Below, piece after piece: positions 43,862 to 51,850 of a stretch of 64,000 nucleotides of DNA; within the stretch, counting starts at the first letter, position 1; each line of letters opens with the position of its first letter. Made by a program: the position numbers and the translations under genes. Source of the stretch: Jiangella gansuensis DSM 44835 (GTDB lineage: Bacteria > Actinomycetota > Actinomycetes > Jiangellales > Jiangellaceae); assembly GCF_000515395.1 (NCBI RefSeq), contig NZ_KI911782.1:1031090-1095089 (forward strand). The letters run 5' to 3'. The notes under the pieces are model-generated. The model was given only the letters and a program-made list of their open reading frames with translations, did not search any database and was not told where the DNA came from.

Positions 43862-45105
43862 CCGCCCGGGTCAAGTCCATCCAGGACGTCGTCGACGCCC
43901 ACCTGTGCACCGGCTGCGGCACGTGCGCCTACCTGGCACCGGACGCGCTGCGGATGGCCGACGTCGCGGACACCGGCCGGCGCCCGCTCCCGATCGCCAG
44001 CGTCAACGGCCGGGTCGCCGGGGACGCGCTGGCGGCCTGCCCGGGCGCGCGCCTGGGCCACGAACCCGCGGCGTTGGACGGGGCACCGTTCGGCGGCGCG
44101 TGGGGTCCGGTTCTCGCGCTGTACGAGTGCTGGGCCACCGACCCCGAGGTCCGGCACCGCGGCTCATCGGGCGGTGTGATCAGCGCGCTCGCCGCGCACG
44201 CCGTGACGTCCGGCTCAGCGGCGGGGGTGCTGCAGGTGCAGGCGCGCGAGGACGCGCCGCTGGAGAACGAGACTGTCCTCAACCACAGCTATGCGGACAT
44301 CGTGGGGGCGGCCGGCTCGCGATATTCGCCGGCCAGCCCGGGTGAGCGGTTGGACCTGGTCGAGGGCGGGGAAGGCCGCAGCGTTGTCGTCGGTAAGCCG
44401 TGCGACATCGCCGCGACGAAGCGGGCTACCGACCTGCGCCCGCTGCTGGCTGAGAAGCTCGCGCTGACCATCGGGATCTTCTGTGCCGGCACGCCGTCCA
44501 CGCGCGGCACCGAGGAACTGGTTCGCCGGCTGGGTGCCGAGCCCGACGACGTCGTGCGGCTGGACTACCGCGGCGAAGGCTGGCCCGGCCGGTTCCGCAT
44601 CCGCACCCGTGACGGGCGGACGCCGTCGTTCAGTTACGAGGAGTCGTGGGGCGAGACGCTGCAGAAGCACCGGCAGTGGCGGTGCATGATCTGCCCGGAC
44701 CACACCAGCGAGTTCGCCGACCTCGCCGTCGGTGATCCCTGGTACCGGAAGGTGCGAGACGGCGAGCCGGGACGGTCGCTCGTCGTGGTGCGGACGGAGG
44801 CGGGCCGGCACGCGTTGGAAGCCGCACTGCGCGACGGCGCCGTCGAGGGCCATCCGATTCCGCTGGATCGACTGCCGCAGTCGCAGCCGAACCTGGCCTC
44901 GACCCGGGGAGCGGTGTGGGCGCGCGTGCTGACGATGCGCCTGGCCGGCCTGGCGGCGCCGGACTACTCCGGCCTGCCGTCGTTCCGGCTGTGGTTGCGG
45001 CTGGGCTGGCGGGCCAAGGTCAGCTCCGTCGGCGGGACGCTGCGGCGTATCAAGCGCAAGCGGCTGCGCGAGCCGGAGTCTCGTCAGCTGGAGGAGGTGG
45101 GCTGA
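43858..45105 (+). CDS. Coenzyme F420 hydrogenase/dehydrogenase beta-subunit family protein (FrhB-like)
   Basis: A 415-residue redox protein with an N-terminal ferredoxin-like Cys cluster C17xxC20xxC23 (CTGCGTC), another Cys near 61 (ACPGAR), and the FrhB_FdhB N and C domains with RGSSGGVISALAAHAV, VVVGKPCDIAATKR, GIFCAGTPS and RCMICPDHTSEFADLAVGDPW. FrhB proteins bind flavin and Fe-S and move electrons to or from F420. Several related proteins are found beside pyruvyl transferases in polysaccharide clusters, where the substrate is unknown. Coupled to both neighbours (ATGA and TGATG overlaps). Confidence 0.87.
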   Translation: MTARVKSIQDVVDAHLCTGCGTCAYLAPDALRMADVADTGRRPLPIASVNGRVAGDALAACPGARLGHEPAALDGAPFGGAWGPVLALYECWATDPEVRHRGSSGGVISALAAHAVTSGSAAGVLQVQAREDAPLENETVLNHSYADIVGAAGSRYSPASPGERLDLVEGGEGRSVVVGKPCDIAATKRATDLRPLLAEKLALTIGIFCAGTPSTRGTEELVRRLGAEPDDVVRLDYRGEGWPGRFRIRTRDGRTPSFSYEESWGETLQKHRQWRCMICPDHTSEFADLAVGDPWYRKVRDGEPGRSLVVVRTEAGRHALEAALRDGAVEGHPIPLDRLPQSQPNLASTRGAVWARVLTMRLAGLAAPDYSGLPSFRLWLRLGWRAKVSSVGGTLRRIKRKRLREPESRQLEEVG

Positions 45106-45950
45106 TGGGGCGGCGCGCCGACATCGTCATGATCACGTACAAGAGCGGCGGCTACCTGCACTTGAGCCTGCCGCGCCTGCTCGAGACCTGCGGCGAGGAC
45201 GACCGTGTCTGGCTGTGGCACAACGGCGACGACGAGGAAACGCTCGAGGCGCTGCGGCCCTACCGCTCGGACCCCCGGGTCGAGCGGTTCCACCACAGCC
45301 GTGAGAACGTCCGGCTGCGGCCGCCCACCTGCTGGCTGTGGAGCGAGTCCACGGCCCGATTCGTGTCCAAGGTCGACGACGACTGCCTCGTCGCTCCCGG
45401 GTGGCTCGACACGTTCACCGCGGCGCACGAGGCCAATCCGGACTTCGGCGTCATCGGCAGCTGGCGGCACCCGGACGAGGACTTCTCGTTCGAGCGGGCG
45501 CGATGGAAGATACAGAAATTCCGCGGCGGCCACCAGCTGATGCGCAACCTCTGGGTCCAAGGCAGCGGGTACCTGATGCCGCGTGCGTTCGTCGACCGCC
45601 TGGGGCCGCTGGGCGAGACCGAGTCGTTCACCGGCTACTGCCTACGCGTGGCCCGGGCCGGCGGCGTCAACGGGTTCTACTACCCGTTCGTCCCCGAAGA
45701 CCACATGGATGATCCACGATCGCCGCACACCCTGGTGCGCACCGACGCGGAGCTGGCAGCGCGGATGCCGCTGTCCGCGCAGGCCAACGGGGTGCGGACG
45801 GTGGACGACTGGCGCGCGCAACTGGTGCAGAGCGCGTACATCCTGCAGACGGCGTCGCTCAACCCGGACGCCTACCGCGGCTGGCGGCGCAAGGCCAAGA
45901 GCGTGCGTAACCGGGTCCGACGGTTGGCGGGGAGGCCGGCAACATGGTGA
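45105..45950 (+). CDS. Glycosyltransferase (GT-A fold, GT2-like)
   Basis: A 281-residue cytosolic glycosyltransferase. Start RADIVMITYKSGGYLHLSLP and the metal-binding FVSKVDDDCLVAPGWLDTF (about 82-100) mark the GT-A fold; no membrane helix. Product sugar unknown. The ATG overlaps the preceding stop and the gene overlaps the next GT2 by 7 bp, so pyruvyl transferase, FrhB-like and two transferases form one operon. Confidence 0.82.
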   Translation: MGRRADIVMITYKSGGYLHLSLPRLLETCGEDDRVWLWHNGDDEETLEALRPYRSDPRVERFHHSRENVRLRPPTCWLWSESTARFVSKVDDDCLVAPGWLDTFTAAHEANPDFGVIGSWRHPDEDFSFERARWKIQKFRGGHQLMRNLWVQGSGYLMPRAFVDRLGPLGETESFTGYCLRVARAGGVNGFYYPFVPEDHMDDPRSPHTLVRTDAELAARMPLSAQANGVRTVDDWRAQLVQSAYILQTASLNPDAYRGWRRKAKSVRNRVRRLAGRPATW

Positions 45951-46888
45951 GTCCTGTGCTGGAGATACCGGAGGCCGTTGCCTCGGCCAGCGCTGGAACG
46001 GAGCCGGAGGTGGTCGTCGTCGCGGTCACCTACAACAGCGCGGCGATCGTCGAGTCCTTCCTCGGGTCGTTGCCCGCCGCGCTGAAGGGCATCGATTCGG
46101 CGCGCATCGTCGTCGTCGACAACGCGTCCGCCGACGGTACGCCGGACGTGGTGCGCGCGCTCGCGCCATGGGCCGTGGTCATCGACGCTGGAGCCAACCT
46201 CGGCTATGGCGCCGGCATCAATGTCGCCCTGCGCCAGGGCGTAGGAGCGCGTGGCGTACTCGTTCTCAACCCGGATGCCGTTCTTTCCGCCGGGGCAGTG
46301 CGTAGCCTGCTCGATCAGGTCTCCGAGCGCCACGAGTTCGGCATCGCCGTCCCGCGCATCGTCGACGCCAGCGGGAAGCTCAAGTTTTCGCTGCGCCGCG
46401 AGCCGACCTTGCTGCGTGCCGTGGGAGAGGCCGTCCTCGGCGGGCATCGAGCGGCACGGTTCCCCCGACTCGGCGACATGATCCGCGATCCTGAGTACTA
46501 CGTCCACGGTGCCACCGCCGATTGGGCCACAGGCGCGGCGATGTTCATCTCACGCCGCACGCTGGATGCCGTCGGGTTGTGGGACGAGGGATTCTTCCTG
46601 TACTCCGAGGAGACCGACTACGCCCTGCGCGCTCGCGACGCCGGGTATCGGCTGACCTACGTGCCCGATGCCGTGGCGTCGCATCCGGGTGGCGACATGG
46701 AACGGTCACCCTGGTTGTGGAGCCTCGTGGCGGTGAACCGGACGAAGCTCTACCGCAAGCGGCACGGCCCGGTAGCGTCTGCGGCCTTCTGGTGCGTCGT
46801 GGTGGCCAACGAGGCGGTACGGGCGGCGCTGGGGCGGCCGACCAACCGGGCGGCGCTCCGTGCACTTCTGCGCGGCGGCGTTCTCTGA
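45944..46888 (+). CDS. GT2 family glycosyltransferase (rhamnosyltransferase WbbL-like)
   Basis: A 314-residue enzyme: VVAVTYNSAAIVESFL and VVVDNASADGTPDVV at the nucleotide site, NLGYGAGINVAL, VLNPDAVL (DxD equivalent) and FFLYSEETDYALRARDAGYRL, which together match the WbbL/rhamnosyltransferase group of GT2. Probably adds a deoxysugar to a lipid-linked glycan. Last gene of the 42.6-46.9 kb operon. Confidence 0.88.
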   Translation: MVSPVLEIPEAVASASAGTEPEVVVVAVTYNSAAIVESFLGSLPAALKGIDSARIVVVDNASADGTPDVVRALAPWAVVIDAGANLGYGAGINVALRQGVGARGVLVLNPDAVLSAGAVRSLLDQVSERHEFGIAVPRIVDASGKLKFSLRREPTLLRAVGEAVLGGHRAARFPRLGDMIRDPEYYVHGATADWATGAAMFISRRTLDAVGLWDEGFFLYSEETDYALRARDAGYRLTYVPDAVASHPGGDMERSPWLWSLVAVNRTKLYRKRHGPVASAAFWCVVVANEAVRAALGRPTNRAALRALLRGGVL

Positions 46889-46953
46889 GCGAATGCTCGC
46901 GAAGGTCTACGCGTGAGGATGTGGAATCGAACAGGCGTCCGTAGGGTGAGGGC

Positions 46954-47930
46954 ATGGTTGCAGAGCTCACCCCGCCGGCGCCCGAGTGGGCGGCGCTGCC
47001 GGTCGGGGGTGAGCTGGCGGGGGTGCTGGAGCGGGTCGATCCGGCCGCGTTGGGGGATTCGGGTGTCATCGATGTCGTGCTCGCCGCGGAGCGGCAGATC
47101 GCGCACCTGCGGGCGCTGCAGCTGCGCTCGATGGCGGAGCTGACCGGCCGGGGGAACTATGCGTCCTGCGGCGGACGCGACGGCGCTGGGTCGCCGCGGC
47201 ACACTCATGACCCGGTGCGCGCCGCAGGGTCGGAACTGTCCGCGGCGCTGGCCTGGACACCCGGTCACGCCGACGTCCGGGTCGCGCTCGCGGTCGAGCT
47301 CGTCGAGGATCTCCCCGCCACCCTGGAGGCGCTCGACGCCGGCGCCATCGACGAGCGGCGCGCCGAGCTGATCGCGGCGAAGACCCGCGTGCTGGACCCG
47401 CCCGCCCGCCAGCGGATGCAGGCGCGGGTGCTGCCCACCGCCGGTGCCCGGACCCTGCGGCAGCTGTCGCGCAGCCTGGACCGGCTGGTCATCACCGCCG
47501 ACCCGGACGCGGCCGAGACCCGCCGCCTGCAGGGCCGCGAGCAGCGGCGCGTGCAGCGCCCCGGCCCGTACGGTGACGCCGACTCCACCAGCATCATGAG
47601 CCTGACCGGCCCGGCCGAGGATCTGGCCGCCCTCTGGACCGCTCTGGACGCCGTCGCCCGCGCCGCCCGGGCCGACGACGATCCGCGCACTCTGGACCAG
47701 TTGCGCTTCGACCTCGCCACCGCCCTCGGCTGGACGGCGCTGGCCACCGGCCGCCTGGGCGGCTGCGGCACCCAGCACACCAGCGGGCAGCGACTGGGCA
47801 CCCGGCAGGGCCGGCCCGCCACGGTGAACGTGACCATGCCGTTCGACACCCTCGCCGACGCCGGCGACGAGCCGGGCTGGCTGGACGGGCACGGCTGGAT
47901 CACCGCACCGGCCGCTCGGCGCGACGGCAT
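46954..47930 (+). pseudogene. DUF222 protein gene, 3'-truncated (HNH half missing)
   Basis: The open frame runs to 48093, but DUF222 similarity (EWAALPVGGELAGVLERVD to GDEPGWLDGHGWITAPAARR, about 325 residues) ends near 47930. The remaining codons are unrelated, contain no HNH motif and overlap the promoter and first 45 bases of the methyltransferase gene at 48047. Compared with the intact copy at 38345, the last roughly 150-200 residues are lost. The breakpoint coincides with a drop in G+C, so this looks like one edge of an acquired segment. Confidence 0.75.
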
Positions 47931-48046
47931 GAACTGCGCGCCGCGTGTGGACGCGCACGAGGGGAATCAACCACGCATGTCGCGCTCGGAACCCCTGTTC
48001 CGTCGACCCAACCAGCGGTACGCTGCGGGACGACCCTGGGGGGACC

Positions 48047-48718
48047 ATGGCGATCTTGCGCATGCTCCGTGGACCGGCACGCCGTCTCAGTGAGTCATCG
48101 CGAAAACGCAAGCTAGAGACGTTGCGGTCCTGGATTCCGCAGGATTCAACTGTACTGCTGGTCGGCGCCAGCGATGCAGCCGGCGTGGGAACCGAGTCAT
48201 TCGTAGAACGCGGCCTGGCGGGCCACGCACGGGTCGTTGCCCTCACCTATGAGCCGGTCGCAAAGCCGATCTTCGGGATGCCAACCGTTCGTGGTGACGG
48301 CCGGTACCTGCCATTTCGTGACGCATCGTTCGACTATGTGGTTTCGAACGCGGTCATCGAGCATCTAGGCGGCTATGACGGCGCTCGACGCCTGTTGCTG
48401 GAAAGCCAACGTGTCGCGCGGTGTGGTTGGGCTCATACGACACCGAACCGGCGATTCCCGATCGAGGTTCACACGGGAGTTCCGTTTCTGCACTGGCTAC
48501 CCGAGAGGGCGCGGGTGCGGGCCTTCGCGGCGCTGGGAAGACAGTTCCCCGTGTCACGCTTCTGCCTGTTCACAGCCGCGAGCTTGCGCCGGCTCAGCGG
48601 GCCGGCGCTAGTCGTGCGGCGCGCCACCGGTCTAGTCCCGGCCATGACGCTCTTCGTCGCATCGCCCTCGTTCGATCAACGACCGAAGGTGGACGCGACA
48701 CGCGCTCGTGCGTCATAG
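48047..48718 (+). CDS. SAM-dependent methyltransferase (methyltransf_11 type)
   Basis: A 223-residue class I methyltransferase: VLLVGASDAAGVGTESF replaces the usual GxGxG loop, followed by LPFRDASFDYVVSNAVIEHL and CGWAHTTPNRRFPIEVHTGVPFLHWLP, a pattern common among methyltransferases in glycan clusters. G6 run (48038-48043) lies three bases before the ATG and a -10-like TACGCT is at 48019. Base composition is clearly less GC-rich than the neighbours. Its 3' end overlaps the convergent asparagine-synthetase-like gene by 43 bp. Confidence 0.78.
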   Translation: MAILRMLRGPARRLSESSRKRKLETLRSWIPQDSTVLLVGASDAAGVGTESFVERGLAGHARVVALTYEPVAKPIFGMPTVRGDGRYLPFRDASFDYVVSNAVIEHLGGYDGARRLLLESQRVARCGWAHTTPNRRFPIEVHTGVPFLHWLPERARVRAFAALGRQFPVSRFCLFTAASLRRLSGPALVVRRATGLVPAMTLFVASPSFDQRPKVDATRARAS

Positions 48719-50559
48719 TCCGCGATCCAACGAGCCGCTGTTGCCGCACGGGCAAGGGCTGCAACGGAGCCGGAGAACCGGCCACCGCGAAGATCGCCGG
48801 CAGCCCGCTCGAGAGCGTCCGGGGAGAACAAGGAATGTGGCGCGCCTATCGACTCGAGAAGGGTGGCCATGCGCTCGCCGAAAACCGGCCGTGTTGTGCT
48901 CCAGAGCTGGATCGGGAAGACCGATGTCCGTTCGTCCCACCTTCTGGCCGGGCTCTGGAGAGGCGTGTGCCGCCCGAGGGCGTGAGTCCCAACCTGAACG
49001 GCTCGGCGAAGAGCCCTCCGGCTACCGGACAGCGGGTGTCGAACGGTAAGTCGGACCAGTTGCTGCAAATATGAACTCTCGCCTGACCAATAGGCGTGAT
49101 CGAGATGGCGTGGGCTGTTCCCGTCGTCGCTTCGGGGTACGCCTGCGGTCGCCGTGAAGAGGTCGCGATGGATTTGAAGGTGGAGGCGCCCGTTCAGCCG
49201 TTGCTCAGCCCCGAGCCTGGACGCGAAGTCCATGAAGCGCGAATCCAGAAATGGACTCTCGAGACGCAGCCCCGACCGGCGGGCAGCGTTGATGAGCATG
49301 TTGCCCCATCGGACCTGCCGGTTGGCGATCCGCCAGAACACTGTCATGTCAGCTCGTTGGGCGAGATCCCATTCAGCAAGTGACTCGGAGATGCCGCCGC
49401 GTACTTCAGATTCCAGATCGGCTCTCGCTTCCGCTGAGAGGTATGGCGCCACAGCCAGCGCTGCGTCGTGATACCGATGCCAGACGTTAGCGGCAATTGC
49501 TCGGTGGTCGGTGAGTCCCAGGGACTTCTCATCGCCCCAGAGCTGGCCCCCGCCGGCACCGTTGACGAGAACGCCGGCGAATGAGCGAAGTGTCTCGGCG
49601 AACCACGATTCGTACATCTCGGCAGGGCTGTGTGCACCATCGAGGTGGTCGGCGATGATCTCTGGCCGAGGCATGAGGTGGTCGTCGGTGACGGGCAAGC
49701 GGATGAACGGCATGCCGAGGTGATCAGCAATGTCGCCCGCGATACGAGTGTCCACGTTATTGCTGGTGCCATACGAGAATACGAGCGGCCGGTGGCCGAC
49801 TAGCGCAGCGCCAGCTACGATCGCTCGACTGTCCAAACCGCCGCTCAGCCCGACGGCTATGCGTTGGGACCGGTTGCGGCTAAACAGATCCTCGAGAACT
49901 TCCGCCCAGACATCCCGGCACGTGGCGATGGCCTCGTGATCGCTCATGGGTGCGTTAGACGGCGCGAAGATGGGCACAGCCGATCGATGGGCGACTCGGC
50001 CCCGCCGCCATTCGATGACTTCGCCCGGCCTGAGAATGCGTGCTCCCCTAAGCGTCGTTCGGTCCTTCAGGGGATGGAGCATGACCAGGTACTCGTAGAG
50101 CCCTCGCTCGTCGACCACGGCCGGCAGGCCGAGGCTCACCAGACTGGCCAGGTGCGTGGAAAGGATCAGGTGATCGTCGTGCTCCGACCAGTACGCGGGC
50201 ACGGTAGCGATACCATCGGTTGAAATGACGACACCACCGCCGTGCGCGAGGCGCACGGCTACGTGTCCACTCTCGGAGGCGGTAGCGCGTGCCTTGGCGG
50301 GATCTTGAGCGGCGGCCTCGAGTCCAATGTCCGTGATAGCGAGCGCGACGCGCACGGTGTCACCGTCCCGCTCGACAGACGCCAGCGTTCCCCCGGAGAC
50401 CTCCGTCTCGACCAGGGCGAGCGTCGCATGCGACGTCTCGATGACGTCGTGTCTGACTGCGCCGGGGAGGCTGATGGCCGCCTGCCCTATCAGACCGGCA
50501 CGACGGTACGTCGATGCCGTGTCATCGCCTCCGGCGATGAGCAGCACCTCGAGGGACAT
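48676..50559 (-). CDS. Asparagine-synthetase-like amidotransferase
   Basis: A 627-residue AsnB-type protein. The C-terminal synthetase domain has the ATP-PPi loop VGLSGGLDSRAI and VNGAGGGQLWG; the N-terminal domain resembles Ntn glutaminase but the second residue is Ser instead of the catalytic Cys2, so glutaminase activity is unlikely. In polysaccharide clusters such proteins can amidate sugar carboxylates; a role as a second lasso cyclase is possible but no precursor is nearby. Lower G+C and freer codon use than the region average suggest recent transfer. Followed upstream by the beta-helix gene on the same strand. Confidence 0.83.
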   Translation of the reverse strand: MSLEVLLIAGGDDTASTYRRAGLIGQAAISLPGAVRHDVIETSHATLALVETEVSGGTLASVERDGDTVRVALAITDIGLEAAAQDPAKARATASESGHVAVRLAHGGGVVISTDGIATVPAYWSEHDDHLILSTHLASLVSLGLPAVVDERGLYEYLVMLHPLKDRTTLRGARILRPGEVIEWRRGRVAHRSAVPIFAPSNAPMSDHEAIATCRDVWAEVLEDLFSRNRSQRIAVGLSGGLDSRAIVAGAALVGHRPLVFSYGTSNNVDTRIAGDIADHLGMPFIRLPVTDDHLMPRPEIIADHLDGAHSPAEMYESWFAETLRSFAGVLVNGAGGGQLWGDEKSLGLTDHRAIAANVWHRYHDAALAVAPYLSAEARADLESEVRGGISESLAEWDLAQRADMTVFWRIANRQVRWGNMLINAARRSGLRLESPFLDSRFMDFASRLGAEQRLNGRLHLQIHRDLFTATAGVPRSDDGNSPRHLDHAYWSGESSYLQQLVRLTVRHPLSGSRRALRRAVQVGTHALGRHTPLQSPARRWDERTSVFPIQLWSTTRPVFGERMATLLESIGAPHSLFSPDALERAAGDLRGGRFSGSVAALARAATAARWIADYDARARVASTFGR

Positions 50560-50652
50560 CTCATCGCTCCGGCAGAGCAGGACGCGGCCGGCCGGCCACG
50601 GCTAAGGACCACCGTGCGGCCGACCGGCCGAGTCGTGCACTCTTGAGTGTTC

Positions 50653-51846
50653 TCACTCGATCAGTTTTCCACTGTCAGCCCACACATTGCCCTCCCAAAC
50701 GAAGCCAGGCCCGCCGTTGCTGTCTCGACCAGAGACGGGACCGTACCGTCCACATGTGTCGAAGTACTTCTGGCCGAAGTGGTTGTCGATGTAGCGGACG
50801 TCTTCGGCTACTGGGTGCTTCTTCGCGTCGAGCGAACCGGCGTACGTGCAGTAGGAACCGGTGGTGTTGAGCAGGTTGTGCTCGATCAGGACGTTTTGGA
50901 CCTGCGCGAAGTCGCCGTACATCACGAAGGCGCCGGAGCAGCCCGGTCCTTCGCAGTCGATGTTGTTGTTGACGATGACGTGGTCAGCGCCGCCGTTGAG
51001 CCCCAGAGCGGACCGGTGCGTGCCGGAGTCAGGGTTGTAGAAGTTGCCGCGCAGGTAGTTGCCTTCGATGTGTGACCCGTTGGTGATCCGGACTGCGGAG
51101 CCGACGTCGTAGATGCGCGATTCTTGCAGTGTGAACGGGCATGCCCCGTAGAGCGCGATGGCATCGTCTGCTAGTTCGGACTTGTCGCCGACGATCTCGA
51201 TGTGCTCGATGACGACGTTCTGCGGGCATTCACCGTTGGACTTCTCGGCGATGTGAAGGGCGTACTGGCCGCCTGTGCTGCCTGTATGCGTGATCCGTAC
51301 GTCACGTACGGTGACGTCGTCATGGACGATCCTGATACGGCCATCGACGTCGAGGCCTTCGACAACCTGGCCTGCCTCTGAGGTCGTAATGCCTTCGCTC
51401 GGCTTCAGGTCGGAGGTCTGGGGCCCCGTGGTCTCCATCGTGGGGAACGGGCCCTGCTCCTCGGGGACGCTCGGCTCCTCGGTCTCCGGCTCGGCGGTCG
51501 CGGTAGGTTCCGGCTCCGGCTGTGGATCCTGGGTCGGTTCCACAGTGGGCGTCGGTGTCGGTGCGGCGGTCTCCGTCGGGGTGGGAGTCGGCTTCGGGCG
51601 TTCTGCCTTGTACCAACCGTGCTTGTAGGGCGGCTCGGTCTTCTCCTTCGGCGGGGGAGTGCCCACCTGCCGGCCTACGGATCGGGAGTCGTCGGCAACG
51701 GCCTGCGGCTCGGATTGGCCCGGCTGCAGCGCGTTCGATGCCAGCGCCCCGCCACCGAGGAGGGCGGAGGCGACGAGGGTGCTGAGGACGATGGTGCGGC
51801 GGCGCGACGCCTTGCGTCGCGCGGGGGAGCCACCGTACTTCGGCAT
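50653..51846 (-). CDS. Secreted right-handed parallel beta-helix protein
   Basis: A 397-residue exported protein: signal/anchor helix (about 17-37, TIVLSTLVASALLGGGALAS), a Pro/Thr/Glu-rich linker (about 75-150), then a beta-helix domain with repeated turns (DVTVRDVRITHTG, NVVIEHIEIVGD, AVRITNGSHIEGNYLRG, HVIVNNNIDCEG, NVLIEHNLLNTTG). Paired cysteines in the helix fit an extracellular place. Beta-helix proteins often bind or cleave polysaccharides; catalytic residues are not evident. ATG at 51846, 4 bp after the Wzx stop, so coupled to the flippase gene. Confidence 0.83.
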   Translation of the reverse strand: MPKYGGSPARRKASRRRTIVLSTLVASALLGGGALASNALQPGQSEPQAVADDSRSVGRQVGTPPPKEKTEPPYKHGWYKAERPKPTPTPTETAAPTPTPTVEPTQDPQPEPEPTATAEPETEEPSVPEEQGPFPTMETTGPQTSDLKPSEGITTSEAGQVVEGLDVDGRIRIVHDDVTVRDVRITHTGSTGGQYALHIAEKSNGECPQNVVIEHIEIVGDKSELADDAIALYGACPFTLQESRIYDVGSAVRITNGSHIEGNYLRGNFYNPDSGTHRSALGLNGGADHVIVNNNIDCEGPGCSGAFVMYGDFAQVQNVLIEHNLLNTTGSYCTYAGSLDAKKHPVAEDVRYIDNHFGQKYFDTCGRYGPVSGRDSNGGPGFVWEGNVWADSGKLIE

Positions 51847-51850
51847 TGAA

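Noticed and set aside
48676-50559. Asparagine-synthetase-like gene as a second lasso cyclase
   Set aside because: No precursor, B1 or B2 gene is nearby and it lies among glycan genes, so the amidotransferase reading is preferred; kept only as an alternative.
51480-51600. Direct repeats in the beta-helix gene as a CRISPR or minisatellite
   Set aside because: They are imperfect codon-level repeats of a Pro/Thr/Glu linker, without spacers.
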